Assembly (NCBI RefSeq): GCF_014639535.1
Contig: NZ_BMGA01000001.1
Span: 186,001 to 250,000 of the forward strand
DNA: 64,000 bases
Source of the DNA: Flavobacterium palustre
GTDB taxonomy: Bacteria; Bacteroidota; Bacteroidia; Flavobacteriales; Flavobacteriaceae
Reading direction: 5' to 3'
Shown: positions 41,689-50,959 of the stretch, in pieces
How positions within the stretch are numbered: the first letter of the stretch is position 1
How the letters are laid out: every line of letters starts with the position of its first letter
The notes under the pieces: generated by a model
Database searches by the model: none
What the model was told of the DNA's origin: nothing
Seen by the model: only the letters and a program-made list of their open reading frames with translations
Position numbers and translations under genes: made by a program

Positions 41689-43935
41689 CTAATTTGTTTT
41701 AGCTAGCTTTTCTTTTTTTAATTTATTAGCCGAAATCGTATTGCTTTTCAAATTCACTTTGGTTTGTAAATCATCCAAAATATTTAAAGCTTCTTCTACA
41801 TAAATATCCTTTGCCAAACTTTCATGCCAACGATCTCTTTTTTCCTTTAAAATATTGTCTTTCCCCATTTGTTCCATTTCATAAGGCAAAGAAGTAAATT
41901 TTAAATTGTTTTTATAATCAGAAATAGGCTTGAATTTCTTCGCTTTTTCCTCAATAGCCGTTTGTGCCTTTCTGAATTTATCAATGTTCAGACTGTACTC
42001 ATTTTCTTCACTACGGGTATCAATCCATTTTGCATTTTCCTCAATTAACTTGAATTGTGGGTTAGCTGCAATACGCTCTTTACTGTGCAAAATTGCTTTT
42101 GCAAAATTACTGTTGTTATTCCAAACATTATAATCAGCGGCATCTATCTTATCCCATGGCATTGCATTTTCAACATCACGTTCTCCCATTTTTAAATAAG
42201 AATAACGATCCGGCATTACAATATCACTGCTTACCCCTTCCAGCTGTGTAGAACCACCATTAATTCTGTAAAATTTTTGAGTAGTTGTTTTCAATGCTCC
42301 TAAATCGCCTAACTCATTACTGCGTACAAACTGGTTCAAATCAATCACATTTTGAACCGTACCTTTTCCGTAAGTTTGTTTACTTCCAATGATAACTCCA
42401 CGTTTGTAATCCTGAATTGCTGCTGCCAAAATCTCAGAAGCTGAAGCTGAAAAACTATTGACCATAATTACTAATGGTCCGTCCCACTCAATCTTTTTAT
42501 CTTTATCATACAAAACTTCTTTCTTTCTGCCAGCCGATTTGATTTGAACAATCGGTCCTTGCTCTATAAATAATCCGGCTATATCCACAACAGTAGATAA
42601 TGAACCTCCTCCATCATCACGCACATCCAAAACAATTCCGTCCACTTTGGCTTGTTTCAATCGTTCTACTTCCAGAGCAATGTCTTTTCCGGCATCTCTA
42701 CCGTCTTTATTTTCAAAATTGATATAGAATTTAGGTAAATAAATCACTCCGTATTTCAATCCGTTTTTGTTAACGATACTTGATTTAGCGTAGGTTTCTT
42801 CAATTTCAACAATATCTCTGATAATCGAAATGACCTTAATCGTTCCGTCCACTTTTTTGATAGTCAAACGAACTTCGGTACCTTTTGGTCCTTTAATCTT
42901 CTTCACAACATCATCCAGACGCATTCCTACTACATCTACCGGCTGACCTTCACCCTGTGCTACTTTCATCACAATATCACCGGCTTCCAGTTGTTTTCCT
43001 CTCCATGCCGGTCCGCCCGAAATCAACTCAGAAATTTCAGTATATTCATTTTTCTTTTGCAAACGAGCTCCAATACCTTCTAATGTTCCGCTGATGCTTA
43101 CATCAAAACGTTCTTTTTCTTCAGGTGCAAAATAATTAGTATGAGGGTCAAAACGAGCAGTAATCGAATTGATATATACCGAAAACCAATCGTTACGATC
43201 CAAATCTTTCATAAATCCAAAATACTCATCCAAAGATTTAGAAGTACTTTCTCTGGTTTCTTTTTCTAACTCTTCAAAAGATTTTGGTTTGCTGTCTGCT
43301 GCCGTAGTCTCTTTTTGAGTTGTAACCGGATTATCTTCAACTTCTTCCAATGGATTCAATGGAACTGCAGTTACATCCTTAGTAACTTTCCCTTTATTTT
43401 CCTGCATTTTTAAACGATCCGTCAATGAAGAAAGTGTAGTTAACTTTAACTGTTTTCTCCAGCGTTCTTTTAATTCGGCATCCGTTTTAGCATAAGGTGC
43501 TTTCTCATAATCGGTATTGAAAGTCTCGTCTATGTTATAGTCGAAAGGATTCTTTAAAATATCTTTATAAAAACCCTGGCTTTCCTTCATTCTTTGCATC
43601 AAACGCTCATAAGTTAATGTAAAAAAAGTCAAATCTTTATTCATCAACTCATCGTCAAGTTGTAATTCGTATTTTGAAAATTCATCAATATCCGACTGCA
43701 AAAAGAAACGTTTCGATGGATCTAATGCCTGAATATAATCTTTGTAAACACCTTTAGAAAAAGTATCATCTATTGCCGATGGACTATAATGTCCTTTCTC
43801 AATCACAAAAGTTAATAATTCTAAAAGTAGCTTATCTTTATCAGGATTGGTTTCAGAAGCCGAATTTATTTTAAAAGCAAACAAGGTTACCGATAAAAAT
43901 GCAACGACAAGAAGTATTTTATAATTTCTCTTCAT
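41689..43935 (-). CDS. prc: C-terminal processing protease (S41, Tsp/Prc type)
   Basis: This roughly 748-residue periplasmic protease removes or degrades proteins from their C-termini. It has an N-terminal signal/anchor, a long N-terminal helical domain, a PDZ domain (about 240-330, with GIGARLQ) and the S41 catalytic core with NSFSASASE (serine) and GSKQTYGKGT (lysine). A C-terminal helical region follows, as in E. coli Prc. The ATG at 43935 puts MKRNYK directly before the hydrophobic stretch; the ATG at 43956 adds seven residues and is also possible. Confidence 0.92.
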   Translation of the reverse strand: MKRNYKILLVVAFLSVTLFAFKINSASETNPDKDKLLLELLTFVIEKGHYSPSAIDDTFSKGVYKDYIQALDPSKRFFLQSDIDEFSKYELQLDDELMNKDLTFFTLTYERLMQRMKESQGFYKDILKNPFDYNIDETFNTDYEKAPYAKTDAELKERWRKQLKLTTLSSLTDRLKMQENKGKVTKDVTAVPLNPLEEVEDNPVTTQKETTAADSKPKSFEELEKETRESTSKSLDEYFGFMKDLDRNDWFSVYINSITARFDPHTNYFAPEEKERFDVSISGTLEGIGARLQKKNEYTEISELISGGPAWRGKQLEAGDIVMKVAQGEGQPVDVVGMRLDDVVKKIKGPKGTEVRLTIKKVDGTIKVISIIRDIVEIEETYAKSSIVNKNGLKYGVIYLPKFYINFENKDGRDAGKDIALEVERLKQAKVDGIVLDVRDDGGGSLSTVVDIAGLFIEQGPIVQIKSAGRKKEVLYDKDKKIEWDGPLVIMVNSFSASASEILAAAIQDYKRGVIIGSKQTYGKGTVQNVIDLNQFVRSNELGDLGALKTTTQKFYRINGGSTQLEGVSSDIVMPDRYSYLKMGERDVENAMPWDKIDAADYNVWNNNSNFAKAILHSKERIAANPQFKLIEENAKWIDTRSEENEYSLNIDKFRKAQTAIEEKAKKFKPISDYKNNLKFTSLPYEMEQMGKDNILKEKRDRWHESLAKDIYVEEALNILDDLQTKVNLKSNTISANKLKKEKLAKTN

Positions 43936-44151
43936 AAGACTAATAATAGTATTCATCTAATTTTTTAAACTAAGTTACAGGAAAAACCAAGCCAACAATG
44001 ATAAGGCTTCCATAATTTTTTGTTAAAGATATAAAATTGTTTTTTTCTTAATAGCAATAATCATGCAACTAAATAAAATTTGTTTACTTTGTTCAAAAAA
44101 GTAGTACTTTATGCTTTTTTAAAGTCCAAAAAATCAAATAATCTACTCCCC

Positions 44152-44931
44152 ATGAATACTAATAAACCCCTGATACTAATTACTAACGACGATGGTGTTT
44201 CGGCTCCCGGAATCAAAACACTAATTGAAGTGATGTCGGAAATTGGAGAAATTGTAGTGGTAGCTCCGGACAAACCGCAAAGCGGAATGGGACACGCCAT
44301 TACCACCAACGAAACTTTATATCTCAATACCATTTCGACCGAAAACGATGCCATTACTATTTACAGCTGCTCAGGAACTCCGGCCGATTGTGTCAAAATT
44401 GCCACTAACGAAGTCCTGAAAAGAAAACCTGATTTATGTGTTTCGGGTATTAATCACGGCTCCAATTCTTCTATAAACGTAATCTATTCAGGAACGATGA
44501 GTGCTGCCATTGAAGCCGGAATCGAAGGAATTCCTGCCATTGGTTTTTCACTTTTAGATTTTGACTGGAATGCTAATTTTGAAGAAATCAAGCCTTTTAT
44601 TCGAAAAATAACACTGGAAACATTGCAAAACAAACTGCCACAAGATGTGGTTTTGAATGTTAATTTTCCGAAATTAAAACGAGAAGCAATCAAAGGAATC
44701 AAGATTTGCCGTCAGGCGAAAGCACTTTGGATGGAAAAATTCCACAAACGCAAGACACCACAAGGACGTGATTATTACTGGTTATCGGGCGAATTTGTAA
44801 ATCAGGATCAGGGCGAAGACACCGACGAATGGGCGTTGAAAAACGGTTATATTTCCATTGTTCCTGTGCAATTTGATTTAACTGCTTACCACGCAACAAA
44901 ACAACTCAACACCTGGAACTGGAACGAATAA
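44152..44931 (+). CDS. surE: 5'/3'-nucleotidase SurE
   Basis: SurE is a metal-dependent nucleoside monophosphatase. The 259-residue protein has the N-terminal ITNDDGV metal motif, GTPADCV, and NHGSNSS in the active site. The frame is open 24 codons farther upstream, but a -7-like TTACTTTG at 44084-44091 lies inside that extension, and MNTNKPLILITNDDG is the family start. It is followed by lpxB after a 72-base gap. Confidence 0.94.
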   Translation: MNTNKPLILITNDDGVSAPGIKTLIEVMSEIGEIVVVAPDKPQSGMGHAITTNETLYLNTISTENDAITIYSCSGTPADCVKIATNEVLKRKPDLCVSGINHGSNSSINVIYSGTMSAAIEAGIEGIPAIGFSLLDFDWNANFEEIKPFIRKITLETLQNKLPQDVVLNVNFPKLKREAIKGIKICRQAKALWMEKFHKRKTPQGRDYYWLSGEFVNQDQGEDTDEWALKNGYISIVPVQFDLTAYHATKQLNTWNWNE

Positions 44932-45003
44932 ATTAAAAGCTTTATTTGATTCCTGAAAATGGAATAGCTAATTTTGATTTCGATTTTTAATTAAACAGCA
45001 ACA

Positions 45004-46119
45004 ATGAAATACTACATTATAGCAGGAGAAGCATCGGGCGACTTACACGGTTCGAATTTAATGAAAGCACTCCTGAAAGAAGATGAAAAAGCTGAAATCC
45101 GCTTTTGGGGCGGCGATTTAATGCAGGCTGTTGGCGGAACTTTAGTGAAACACTATCGCGATTTGGCTTTTATGGGTTTTGTGGAAGTGTTGTTTAATTT
45201 AAAAACCATTTTAAATAATATCAAAATCTGCAAAGATGATATTTCACAATTCCAGCCTGATGTAATTATTTTTATTGATTACCCGGGTTTCAATATGCGC
45301 ATTGCCCAATGGGCTAAAGAAAAAGGAATTAAAACCCATTATTATATTTCGCCACAAATTTGGGCCTGGAAAGAAAGCCGAATCAAGGCCATCAAAAGAG
45401 ATGTGGATAAAATGTATGTGATTTTGCCTTTCGAAAAAGACTTTTACGAAAAGAAACATCATTATCCCGTGGAATTTGTGGGACATCCGTTGATTGATGC
45501 TATTCAAAATCAAAAACCAATCGATGCAGCGACTTTTAGAGCTGAAAACAATTTAGACGAAAAGCCTGTTATTGCCTTACTTCCCGGCAGCAGAAAACAG
45601 GAAATTACTAAAATGCTTTCGGTAATGCTAAGCGTAGTTGATGATTTCCCGGATTATCAATTTGTAATTGCCGGAGCTCCGAGTCAGGAATTTGCTTTTT
45701 ACGAGAGTTTTATCACCAACAAAAACATCAAATTCATTTCTAATAAAACCTATGATTTATTAAAAATTGCTCATGCGGCCTTAGTAACTTCAGGAACAGC
45801 AACTTTAGAAACGGCACTTTTTAAAGTTCCGGAAGTAGTTTGCTACAAAGGAAGTTCTATTTCGTACCAAATTGCAAAACGCATTATTACCTTAAAATAC
45901 ATTTCATTAGTCAACCTGATTATGGACAAAGAAGTGGTAACCGAATTAATTCAGGACGATTGCAATACTAAAAACATCAAAAAAGAGTTAACTAAAATAC
46001 TGGATACTGAATATCGTGAAAATCTATTGGCTCAATACGACGCTTTAGAACAAAAATTAGGAGGAACAGGTGCCAGCGAAAAAACAGCTCAATTAATTAT
46101 TGCCGATTTGAATGCTTAA
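45004..46119 (+). CDS. lpxB: Lipid-A-disaccharide synthase
   Basis: LpxB joins UDP-diacylglucosamine and lipid X to form the lipid A disaccharide at the inner membrane. The 371-residue GT19 protein has the opening IIAGEASGDLHG, a FIDYPGFN segment, ALLPGSRKQEI and the C-terminal SGTATLE nucleotide-binding region. It overlaps the next gene by 8 bases. It confirms a Gram-negative envelope with lipid A. Confidence 0.95.
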   Translation: MKYYIIAGEASGDLHGSNLMKALLKEDEKAEIRFWGGDLMQAVGGTLVKHYRDLAFMGFVEVLFNLKTILNNIKICKDDISQFQPDVIIFIDYPGFNMRIAQWAKEKGIKTHYYISPQIWAWKESRIKAIKRDVDKMYVILPFEKDFYEKKHHYPVEFVGHPLIDAIQNQKPIDAATFRAENNLDEKPVIALLPGSRKQEITKMLSVMLSVVDDFPDYQFVIAGAPSQEFAFYESFITNKNIKFISNKTYDLLKIAHAALVTSGTATLETALFKVPEVVCYKGSSISYQIAKRIITLKYISLVNLIMDKEVVTELIQDDCNTKNIKKELTKILDTEYRENLLAQYDALEQKLGGTGASEKTAQLIIADLNA

Positions 46120-46603
46120 ACAACTTTTAAAACCCTTATTGATTATCATCCTGCTTCCGATTGCATTCACTTCCTGTAAATCAACATCTGGGGCAACCGC
46201 TACATCATCAACTCGTCTTGCTGAGAAAATAATTAATTCTGCTACCGAAAACATTGGTGTGCCATACAAAGCAGCCGGAACAACCAAAGCCGGTTTTGAT
46301 TGTTCGGGATTAGTTTTCATGACTTTTAATCAATTTGACATTAAATTACCCAGAAGTTCAGCCGAACAGGCCAAAATAGGAATCGATTTAGGAAAAAACA
46401 TTTCGAAAGCACAAAAAGGCGATTTAATCTTTTTTAAAACCAATAATCGAAGTAAAATCAACCACGTAGGTATTGTTGTTGAAGCCAAAGACGACGAACT
46501 TCAATTCATACACGCTTCGACTTCCAGAGGCGTTATAATATCTTCAACTAAAGAAGCTTACTACGAAAGAGCTTTTAGTCAGCTTAACAGAATTTTGCCT
46601 TAA
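46112..46603 (+). CDS. NlpC/P60 lipoprotein peptidase
   Basis: This 163-residue protein is a predicted lipoprotein (signal ending FTSC, Cys 22) with an NlpC/P60 cysteine peptidase domain. The catalytic Cys is in FDCSGLV (about residue 69), the His in INHVGIV (about 127) and the third residue in FIHAST. Family members cleave D-gamma-glutamyl-diaminopimelate bonds in peptidoglycan stems. The 8-base overlap with lpxB suggests coupled expression. Confidence 0.9.
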   Translation: MLKQLLKPLLIIILLPIAFTSCKSTSGATATSSTRLAEKIINSATENIGVPYKAAGTTKAGFDCSGLVFMTFNQFDIKLPRSSAEQAKIGIDLGKNISKAQKGDLIFFKTNNRSKINHVGIVVEAKDDELQFIHASTSRGVIISSTKEAYYERAFSQLNRILP

Positions 46604-46642
46604 AAAAAATATTTTATTGCCGAAAAATCGTACTTTAGAATT

Positions 46643-48667
46643 ATGAAAGTACTCGAATTTCCTTTGGCAAAAATTACATTGGCTTTCCTGCTGGGAATCC
46701 TGATTGCTTTCTATTGTTCACTCAATCCAAAATGGGTTTTCGGACTTCTTTTGGTATTCCTAATTCTTTTAAACATTTTGTTTTTTGGAACAAAAACCAA
46801 CCAAAACACAAAAACGTATTGCTCGATTCTCACCTACTTTATTTCCCTTTTAATCGGGATGAGCAGTTTAATGATTCAAACCGATTCTTTCCAAAAAAAC
46901 AATTACAGCAATCACAAAACTGTTTTTGAAAAAGAACACAGCATTACACTAATTCTCAGAGAAAAATTAAAAAACAGTCTTTATAACGAACGTTACATAG
47001 CCTTAGTTCAATCGATCGACAACAAAAATTACAGCGGAAGAATATTGTTAAACATTCCAAAAGCCCAATTGAATCCATTTCAAATTGGCACAATACTCAA
47101 CATCAAAGGACAGTTACAACGTAATAAAAAGCCCGACAATCCCAATCAATTTGATTACGGCAATTATCTCAACAGCAAACAAATTTATGCGCAGTTATAT
47201 ACCCGTCGGGCAACTATTAAAATCAGTACTGAAATAAAAAAAGACATTTGGTTTTATGTTGCCAAACTCAATTCCCGAATTACCCACAATTTAGAACAAT
47301 CGCATTTTGACAAAACCACTTTAGCCGTTGCATCCGCTCTGATTTTAGGCCAACGACAGGACATTGACCCCGATATTATTCAGGATTATCAATATGCCGG
47401 AGCAGTACATATTTTATCGGTTTCGGGTTTACATGTGGGGTTTATTTTTCTGCTTATAAAATTCCTGTTAAGCCCTATTCCTAATACCCGAAAAGGCTCT
47501 TTTATAAAATTAACAGCAACACTAACCAACTTATTCCTTTTTGCCCTAATTGCAGGTTTATCACCATCCATAGTCCGCTCAGTTGTAATGTTTTCCTTTG
47601 TTGCTATTGGATTACACCTTCGAAGAAGCGTCAATATTTACCACACTTTATTAGTTTCGATTCTGCTGATATTGCTTTTTCAGGCGTATTTTTTATTCGA
47701 TGTAGGCTTTCAACTCAGTTATCTGGCGGTGTTTTTCATCGTTTGGTTTCAACCCATTTTAGCTTCTTATTGGGAACCGAAAAATAAAATTGCAAAATAC
47801 GGCTGGGATATCATTACCGTTTCATTTGCAGCACAAATAGGCACTTTGCCATTAAGTTTGTATTATTTCCATCAATTCCCGGGATTGTTTTTCATCACTA
47901 ATCTGGCTGTGATTCCGCTGGTTAGTATAATTATGTTTGTAGGCGTTGTTGTGATGTCATTTGCTGCAATAGGATTTACCGAATTTTGGCTAACAAAACC
48001 CTTAGAATGGAGTATTCTTTTACTAAACAAAATCATCAATACCATTGCTTCTTTCGAGCAATTTATCATCAAAGAGATACCGTTTAATTTTCTATTACTC
48101 ACAGCTTCTTATCTTTTAATTTTATCAATAATCATTTGGCTAAAAAAACCGCACTTTAATAAACTCCTAATTGTTTTATGCGCTATACTCACATTACAAT
48201 CGGTATTTTTATGGAACAAATGGCAGATTCAACATCAGGAAGAATGGATTGTTTTTCATCAAAAAAAGAAAACACTCATTGTGCAACGAAACGGAAATGA
48301 AGCAATTATTTACTCAAATGATAATGCTGTTGCAAAAAACAAAACACTCAATTCCTATTTGCTTGGCAATTTCGCTCAGCTGAAAAAGCAGGAATTACTC
48401 AATCACACGGCTTATTTTAAGGGGAATAAAATCCTTATTTTGGATAGTGTTGGTATTTTTCCAAAAAACATCAAAGCGGACATTGTATTATTAACAAAAA
48501 GTCCAAAAATCAATCTGGAACGCATGTTATTATCTTTAAAACCAAAATTAGTTATTGCCGATGGCTCTAATTACAAAAGCGTTTTAAAACTCTGGAAAGC
48601 GAGTTGTAACAAACAAAAAATCCCTTTTCACGCTACTGCCGAAAAGGGATTCTTCCAATTAAACTAA
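46643..48667 (+). CDS. comEC: ComEC/Rec2-family membrane protein
   Basis: This 674-residue protein has the ComEC layout: N-terminal membrane segments and a DUF4131-type domain (about 1-190), then the competence domain with its multiple membrane segments (about 220-500) and the LSVSGLHVGF motif. The C-terminal soluble part (about 520-674) is short and lacks the HxHxDH metal motif of the metallo-beta-lactamase domain in longer ComEC. In competent bacteria ComEC carries single-stranded DNA across the inner membrane; competence in this organism is unproven. Confidence 0.85.
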   Translation: MKVLEFPLAKITLAFLLGILIAFYCSLNPKWVFGLLLVFLILLNILFFGTKTNQNTKTYCSILTYFISLLIGMSSLMIQTDSFQKNNYSNHKTVFEKEHSITLILREKLKNSLYNERYIALVQSIDNKNYSGRILLNIPKAQLNPFQIGTILNIKGQLQRNKKPDNPNQFDYGNYLNSKQIYAQLYTRRATIKISTEIKKDIWFYVAKLNSRITHNLEQSHFDKTTLAVASALILGQRQDIDPDIIQDYQYAGAVHILSVSGLHVGFIFLLIKFLLSPIPNTRKGSFIKLTATLTNLFLFALIAGLSPSIVRSVVMFSFVAIGLHLRRSVNIYHTLLVSILLILLFQAYFLFDVGFQLSYLAVFFIVWFQPILASYWEPKNKIAKYGWDIITVSFAAQIGTLPLSLYYFHQFPGLFFITNLAVIPLVSIIMFVGVVVMSFAAIGFTEFWLTKPLEWSILLLNKIINTIASFEQFIIKEIPFNFLLLTASYLLILSIIIWLKKPHFNKLLIVLCAILTLQSVFLWNKWQIQHQEEWIVFHQKKKTLIVQRNGNEAIIYSNDNAVAKNKTLNSYLLGNFAQLKKQELLNHTAYFKGNKILILDSVGIFPKNIKADIVLLTKSPKINLERMLLSLKPKLVIADGSNYKSVLKLWKASCNKQKIPFHATAEKGFFQLN

Positions 48668-48676
48668 GTTGTATTT

Positions 48677-49138
48677 TTATTTCTGATTTAAAATTCCGTT
48701 AGCCACTTCCAACCAGGCCACCGGACCACCAGCTACATAACCTGTTTTTCCTAAACCGCCAAAACTTGGTTTTCCATCTTTAAACTGAGGCGTTGCAAAC
48801 CAAACGGTTGGATATCCCTGTACTCCAAAAGCATTTTGTAATCCGTAGTTTTGTTGTTGAAGCTCCTGAGTTTGCGGTACACTTCTGGGATAATCTAATT
48901 CTACTAATATTACTTTCTCTTTTGCCCATTTAGAAAATTCAGGAGTTTTTAAAACTTCTTTTTGCAAACGAATACACCAGCCGCACCAGTCGCTTCCGGT
49001 AAAAAACAACAACAAAGGTTTCTTTTCTTTAATTCCAATTGCCATTGCTTCTTTAACATCTGTATGCCATTTTAGTTCCTGAGCCTGAGTTGCAACAAGA
49101 CCTATAAAGAAAACGGCTATAATATATATTTTTTTCAT
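48677..49138 (-). CDS. Periplasmic thioredoxin-family protein
   Basis: This 153-residue protein has a signal peptide (about 19 residues, ending ATQAQ) and a thioredoxin fold with WCGWC as the active-site CxxC (about 51-55) and a cis-proline YPTVWFA segment. It resembles the Thioredoxin_7/DUF255-type group. A periplasmic redox role is likely; the partner is unknown. TAAATTTG at 49158-49165 on the minus strand is a possible -7 element. Confidence 0.85.
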   Translation of the reverse strand: MKKIYIIAVFFIGLVATQAQELKWHTDVKEAMAIGIKEKKPLLLFFTGSDWCGWCIRLQKEVLKTPEFSKWAKEKVILVELDYPRSVPQTQELQQQNYGLQNAFGVQGYPTVWFATPQFKDGKPSFGGLGKTGYVAGGPVAWLEVANGILNQK

Positions 49139-49192
49139 AATTGAGATTTATTTTGAACAAATTTACACAAAAATAACACCAGTAAATGTACT

Positions 49193-50734
49193 CTAGCTGA
49201 CACCGTGCATTATTTTTTTCATCAAAGGAGAAAGCAATACCATAATAACACCTAATCCTACTGGGATAACTGTAAATATTAAGAAAAAAGTAGACAAACT
49301 GTATTGCTCAGTAATCGTTTCAATTAATCCTCCCATAGAACCCGCCAGTTTATTCCCCATTCCTAAAAACAGATAATAGACTCCAAACATAATCCCAATC
49401 CAACTTGCCGGCACCAGCTTACTGATATAAGACAAACTAACTGGCGAAATACACAATTCGCCCAAAGTATGAAACAAATAAGCCGCAATAAGCCAGACCA
49501 TACTCACCCTTACAACTGAATCAGCAGTAATTCCCATACTTCCGTAGGCTAAAAATCCAAAACCTAATCCTAACAAAGACAGTCCAAGTCCAAATTTCAT
49601 TGGTCCTGAAATATTGTATTTACTCTCCCACCATTTTGAAAAAAACGGAGCAAAGCAAATAATAAACAACGAATTCAAAATACCGAACCAGGAAGCAGGA
49701 ACCTCAGTCTCTGTTGTTGAAAAATCTCTGTTTATTTTCCAGATTACAATTCCCCAAATTATAATGAAACTCAACGATAAAACACCATTTCCTAAAGCAT
49801 ACTCTTTTACAGTTTTTGAAAATAATTTTAACAAAACATAACTAATTACCATCAACGGAATAATGGTCAATAAAGCATCGGTGATTTTAAAAATCCAAGC
49901 TGTATTACCAAACAATTCCCGTTGTGTAAATTTTTCAGCAAAAATAGTCATCGAACCTCCCGCCTGCTCAAATGCAGCCCAAAAGAAAACAGAAAAAACA
50001 GAAAAAATAAACACTGCAATTATTCGGTCTCTAATAATATTTGGAGCAACGTTTTCTTGCGCTTCCTTTTCTTTAATTGCTAATTTAGTTTCCGATGTAG
50101 GCGGCAATCCTATATTTCCAAAAATATTCTGAGTGAAATAAAATTGTAACATTCCAAAAAACATAAATATTCCTGCCAATCCAAATCCTAAACTCCAAGA
50201 GACTTTTTCACCAATATAACCACAAAGCATAATTCCTAAAAAAGCTCCTGCATTCACTCCCATATAAAATAAAGAATAAGCTCCGTCTTTTTTTTCCGGA
50301 TGTTTTTCATAAGCATTTGAAATAATCGAAGTCATATTTGGCTTAAACAAACCATTTCCTATCATCAAACAAATAATACCAATGTATAGAAATGTTGGTG
50401 TTTCAACCGCCATAGCAGCATGCCCTAAGGTCATTACAAAAGCACCAATTACTACCGCCCAGCGATAACCTATGTATCGATCTGCGATAAATCCTCCAAT
50501 AATTGGCGTAAAATAAACCACCATAGTATAGGTTCCGTACAATGCCATCGCATCTTCCACTTTCCATGCCCAACCGCCATTAGCAATTGAAGTTGTCAAA
50601 AATAAAACCAATAAGGCTCTCATTCCATAATAGGAAAAACGCTCCCACATTTCGGTAAAAAACAACACAAATAAACCCGCAGGATGTCCTAAAACAGAAC
50701 TTTTAAAAAAATCATTTGGCGTATCTTGATTCAT
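49193..50734 (-). CDS. Proton-dependent oligopeptide transporter (POT family)
   Basis: This 513-residue MFS protein takes up di- and tripeptides with protons. It has about 12-14 membrane segments and the POT signatures ERFSYYGMRALLVLF near the N-terminus (ExxERFxYY) and FYMGVNAGAFLG, plus GxxADRYIGYR. It lies upstream of the thioredoxin gene (54 bases) and downstream of the DPP-IV gene across the repeat element at 50813-50953. With that peptidase it would form a peptide-use pair. Confidence 0.93.
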   Translation of the reverse strand: MNQDTPNDFFKSSVLGHPAGLFVLFFTEMWERFSYYGMRALLVLFLTTSIANGGWAWKVEDAMALYGTYTMVVYFTPIIGGFIADRYIGYRWAVVIGAFVMTLGHAAMAVETPTFLYIGIICLMIGNGLFKPNMTSIISNAYEKHPEKKDGAYSLFYMGVNAGAFLGIMLCGYIGEKVSWSLGFGLAGIFMFFGMLQFYFTQNIFGNIGLPPTSETKLAIKEKEAQENVAPNIIRDRIIAVFIFSVFSVFFWAAFEQAGGSMTIFAEKFTQRELFGNTAWIFKITDALLTIIPLMVISYVLLKLFSKTVKEYALGNGVLSLSFIIIWGIVIWKINRDFSTTETEVPASWFGILNSLFIICFAPFFSKWWESKYNISGPMKFGLGLSLLGLGFGFLAYGSMGITADSVVRVSMVWLIAAYLFHTLGELCISPVSLSYISKLVPASWIGIMFGVYYLFLGMGNKLAGSMGGLIETITEQYSLSTFFLIFTVIPVGLGVIMVLLSPLMKKIMHGVS

Positions 50735-50785
50735 AAATAAGGTGTTAGCAGGTTGGTATTTTCAGGTTCCAAAAAAAAATTATTC

Positions 50786-50793
50786 CAAATATA
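50786..50793 (-). promoter_or_regulatory. -7 element of the POT transporter gene
   Basis: TATATTTG on the minus strand lies 51 bases before the ATG at 50734 and 20 bases inside from the repeat element's edge, so the transporter seems to have its own promoter. Confidence 0.55.
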
Positions 50794-50812
50794 GTTCTAA
50801 AATTCTAACTTG

Positions 50813-50953
50813 TTAGAATCTGTTTAAAATTCATCAAAATTAATTTCCCGTCCCTAAAGGGTGTAATTTTGATGAATCTTTAAGAAATTTTCCACCCTTT
50901 AGGGAGGGGAAAAGAAAATTTCTTTTTTTAAAGAAATCTAAACAGACTCTTAA
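50813..50953. repeat. MITE-like nested inverted-repeat element
   Basis: About 141 bases are bounded by imperfect terminal inverted repeats, TTAGAATCTGTTTA (50813-50826) and TAAACAGACTCTTAA (50939-50953). Inside are ATTCATCAAAATTA facing TAATTTTGATGAAT (about 50829-50877), CCCTAAAGGG with CCCTTTAGGGAGG, and GAAATTTTCC facing GGAAAAGAAAATTTC. It encodes nothing and looks like a small non-autonomous element or REP-type palindrome. It lies 7 bases after the DPP-IV stop. Confidence 0.65.
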
Positions 50954-50959
50954 TTTGAT

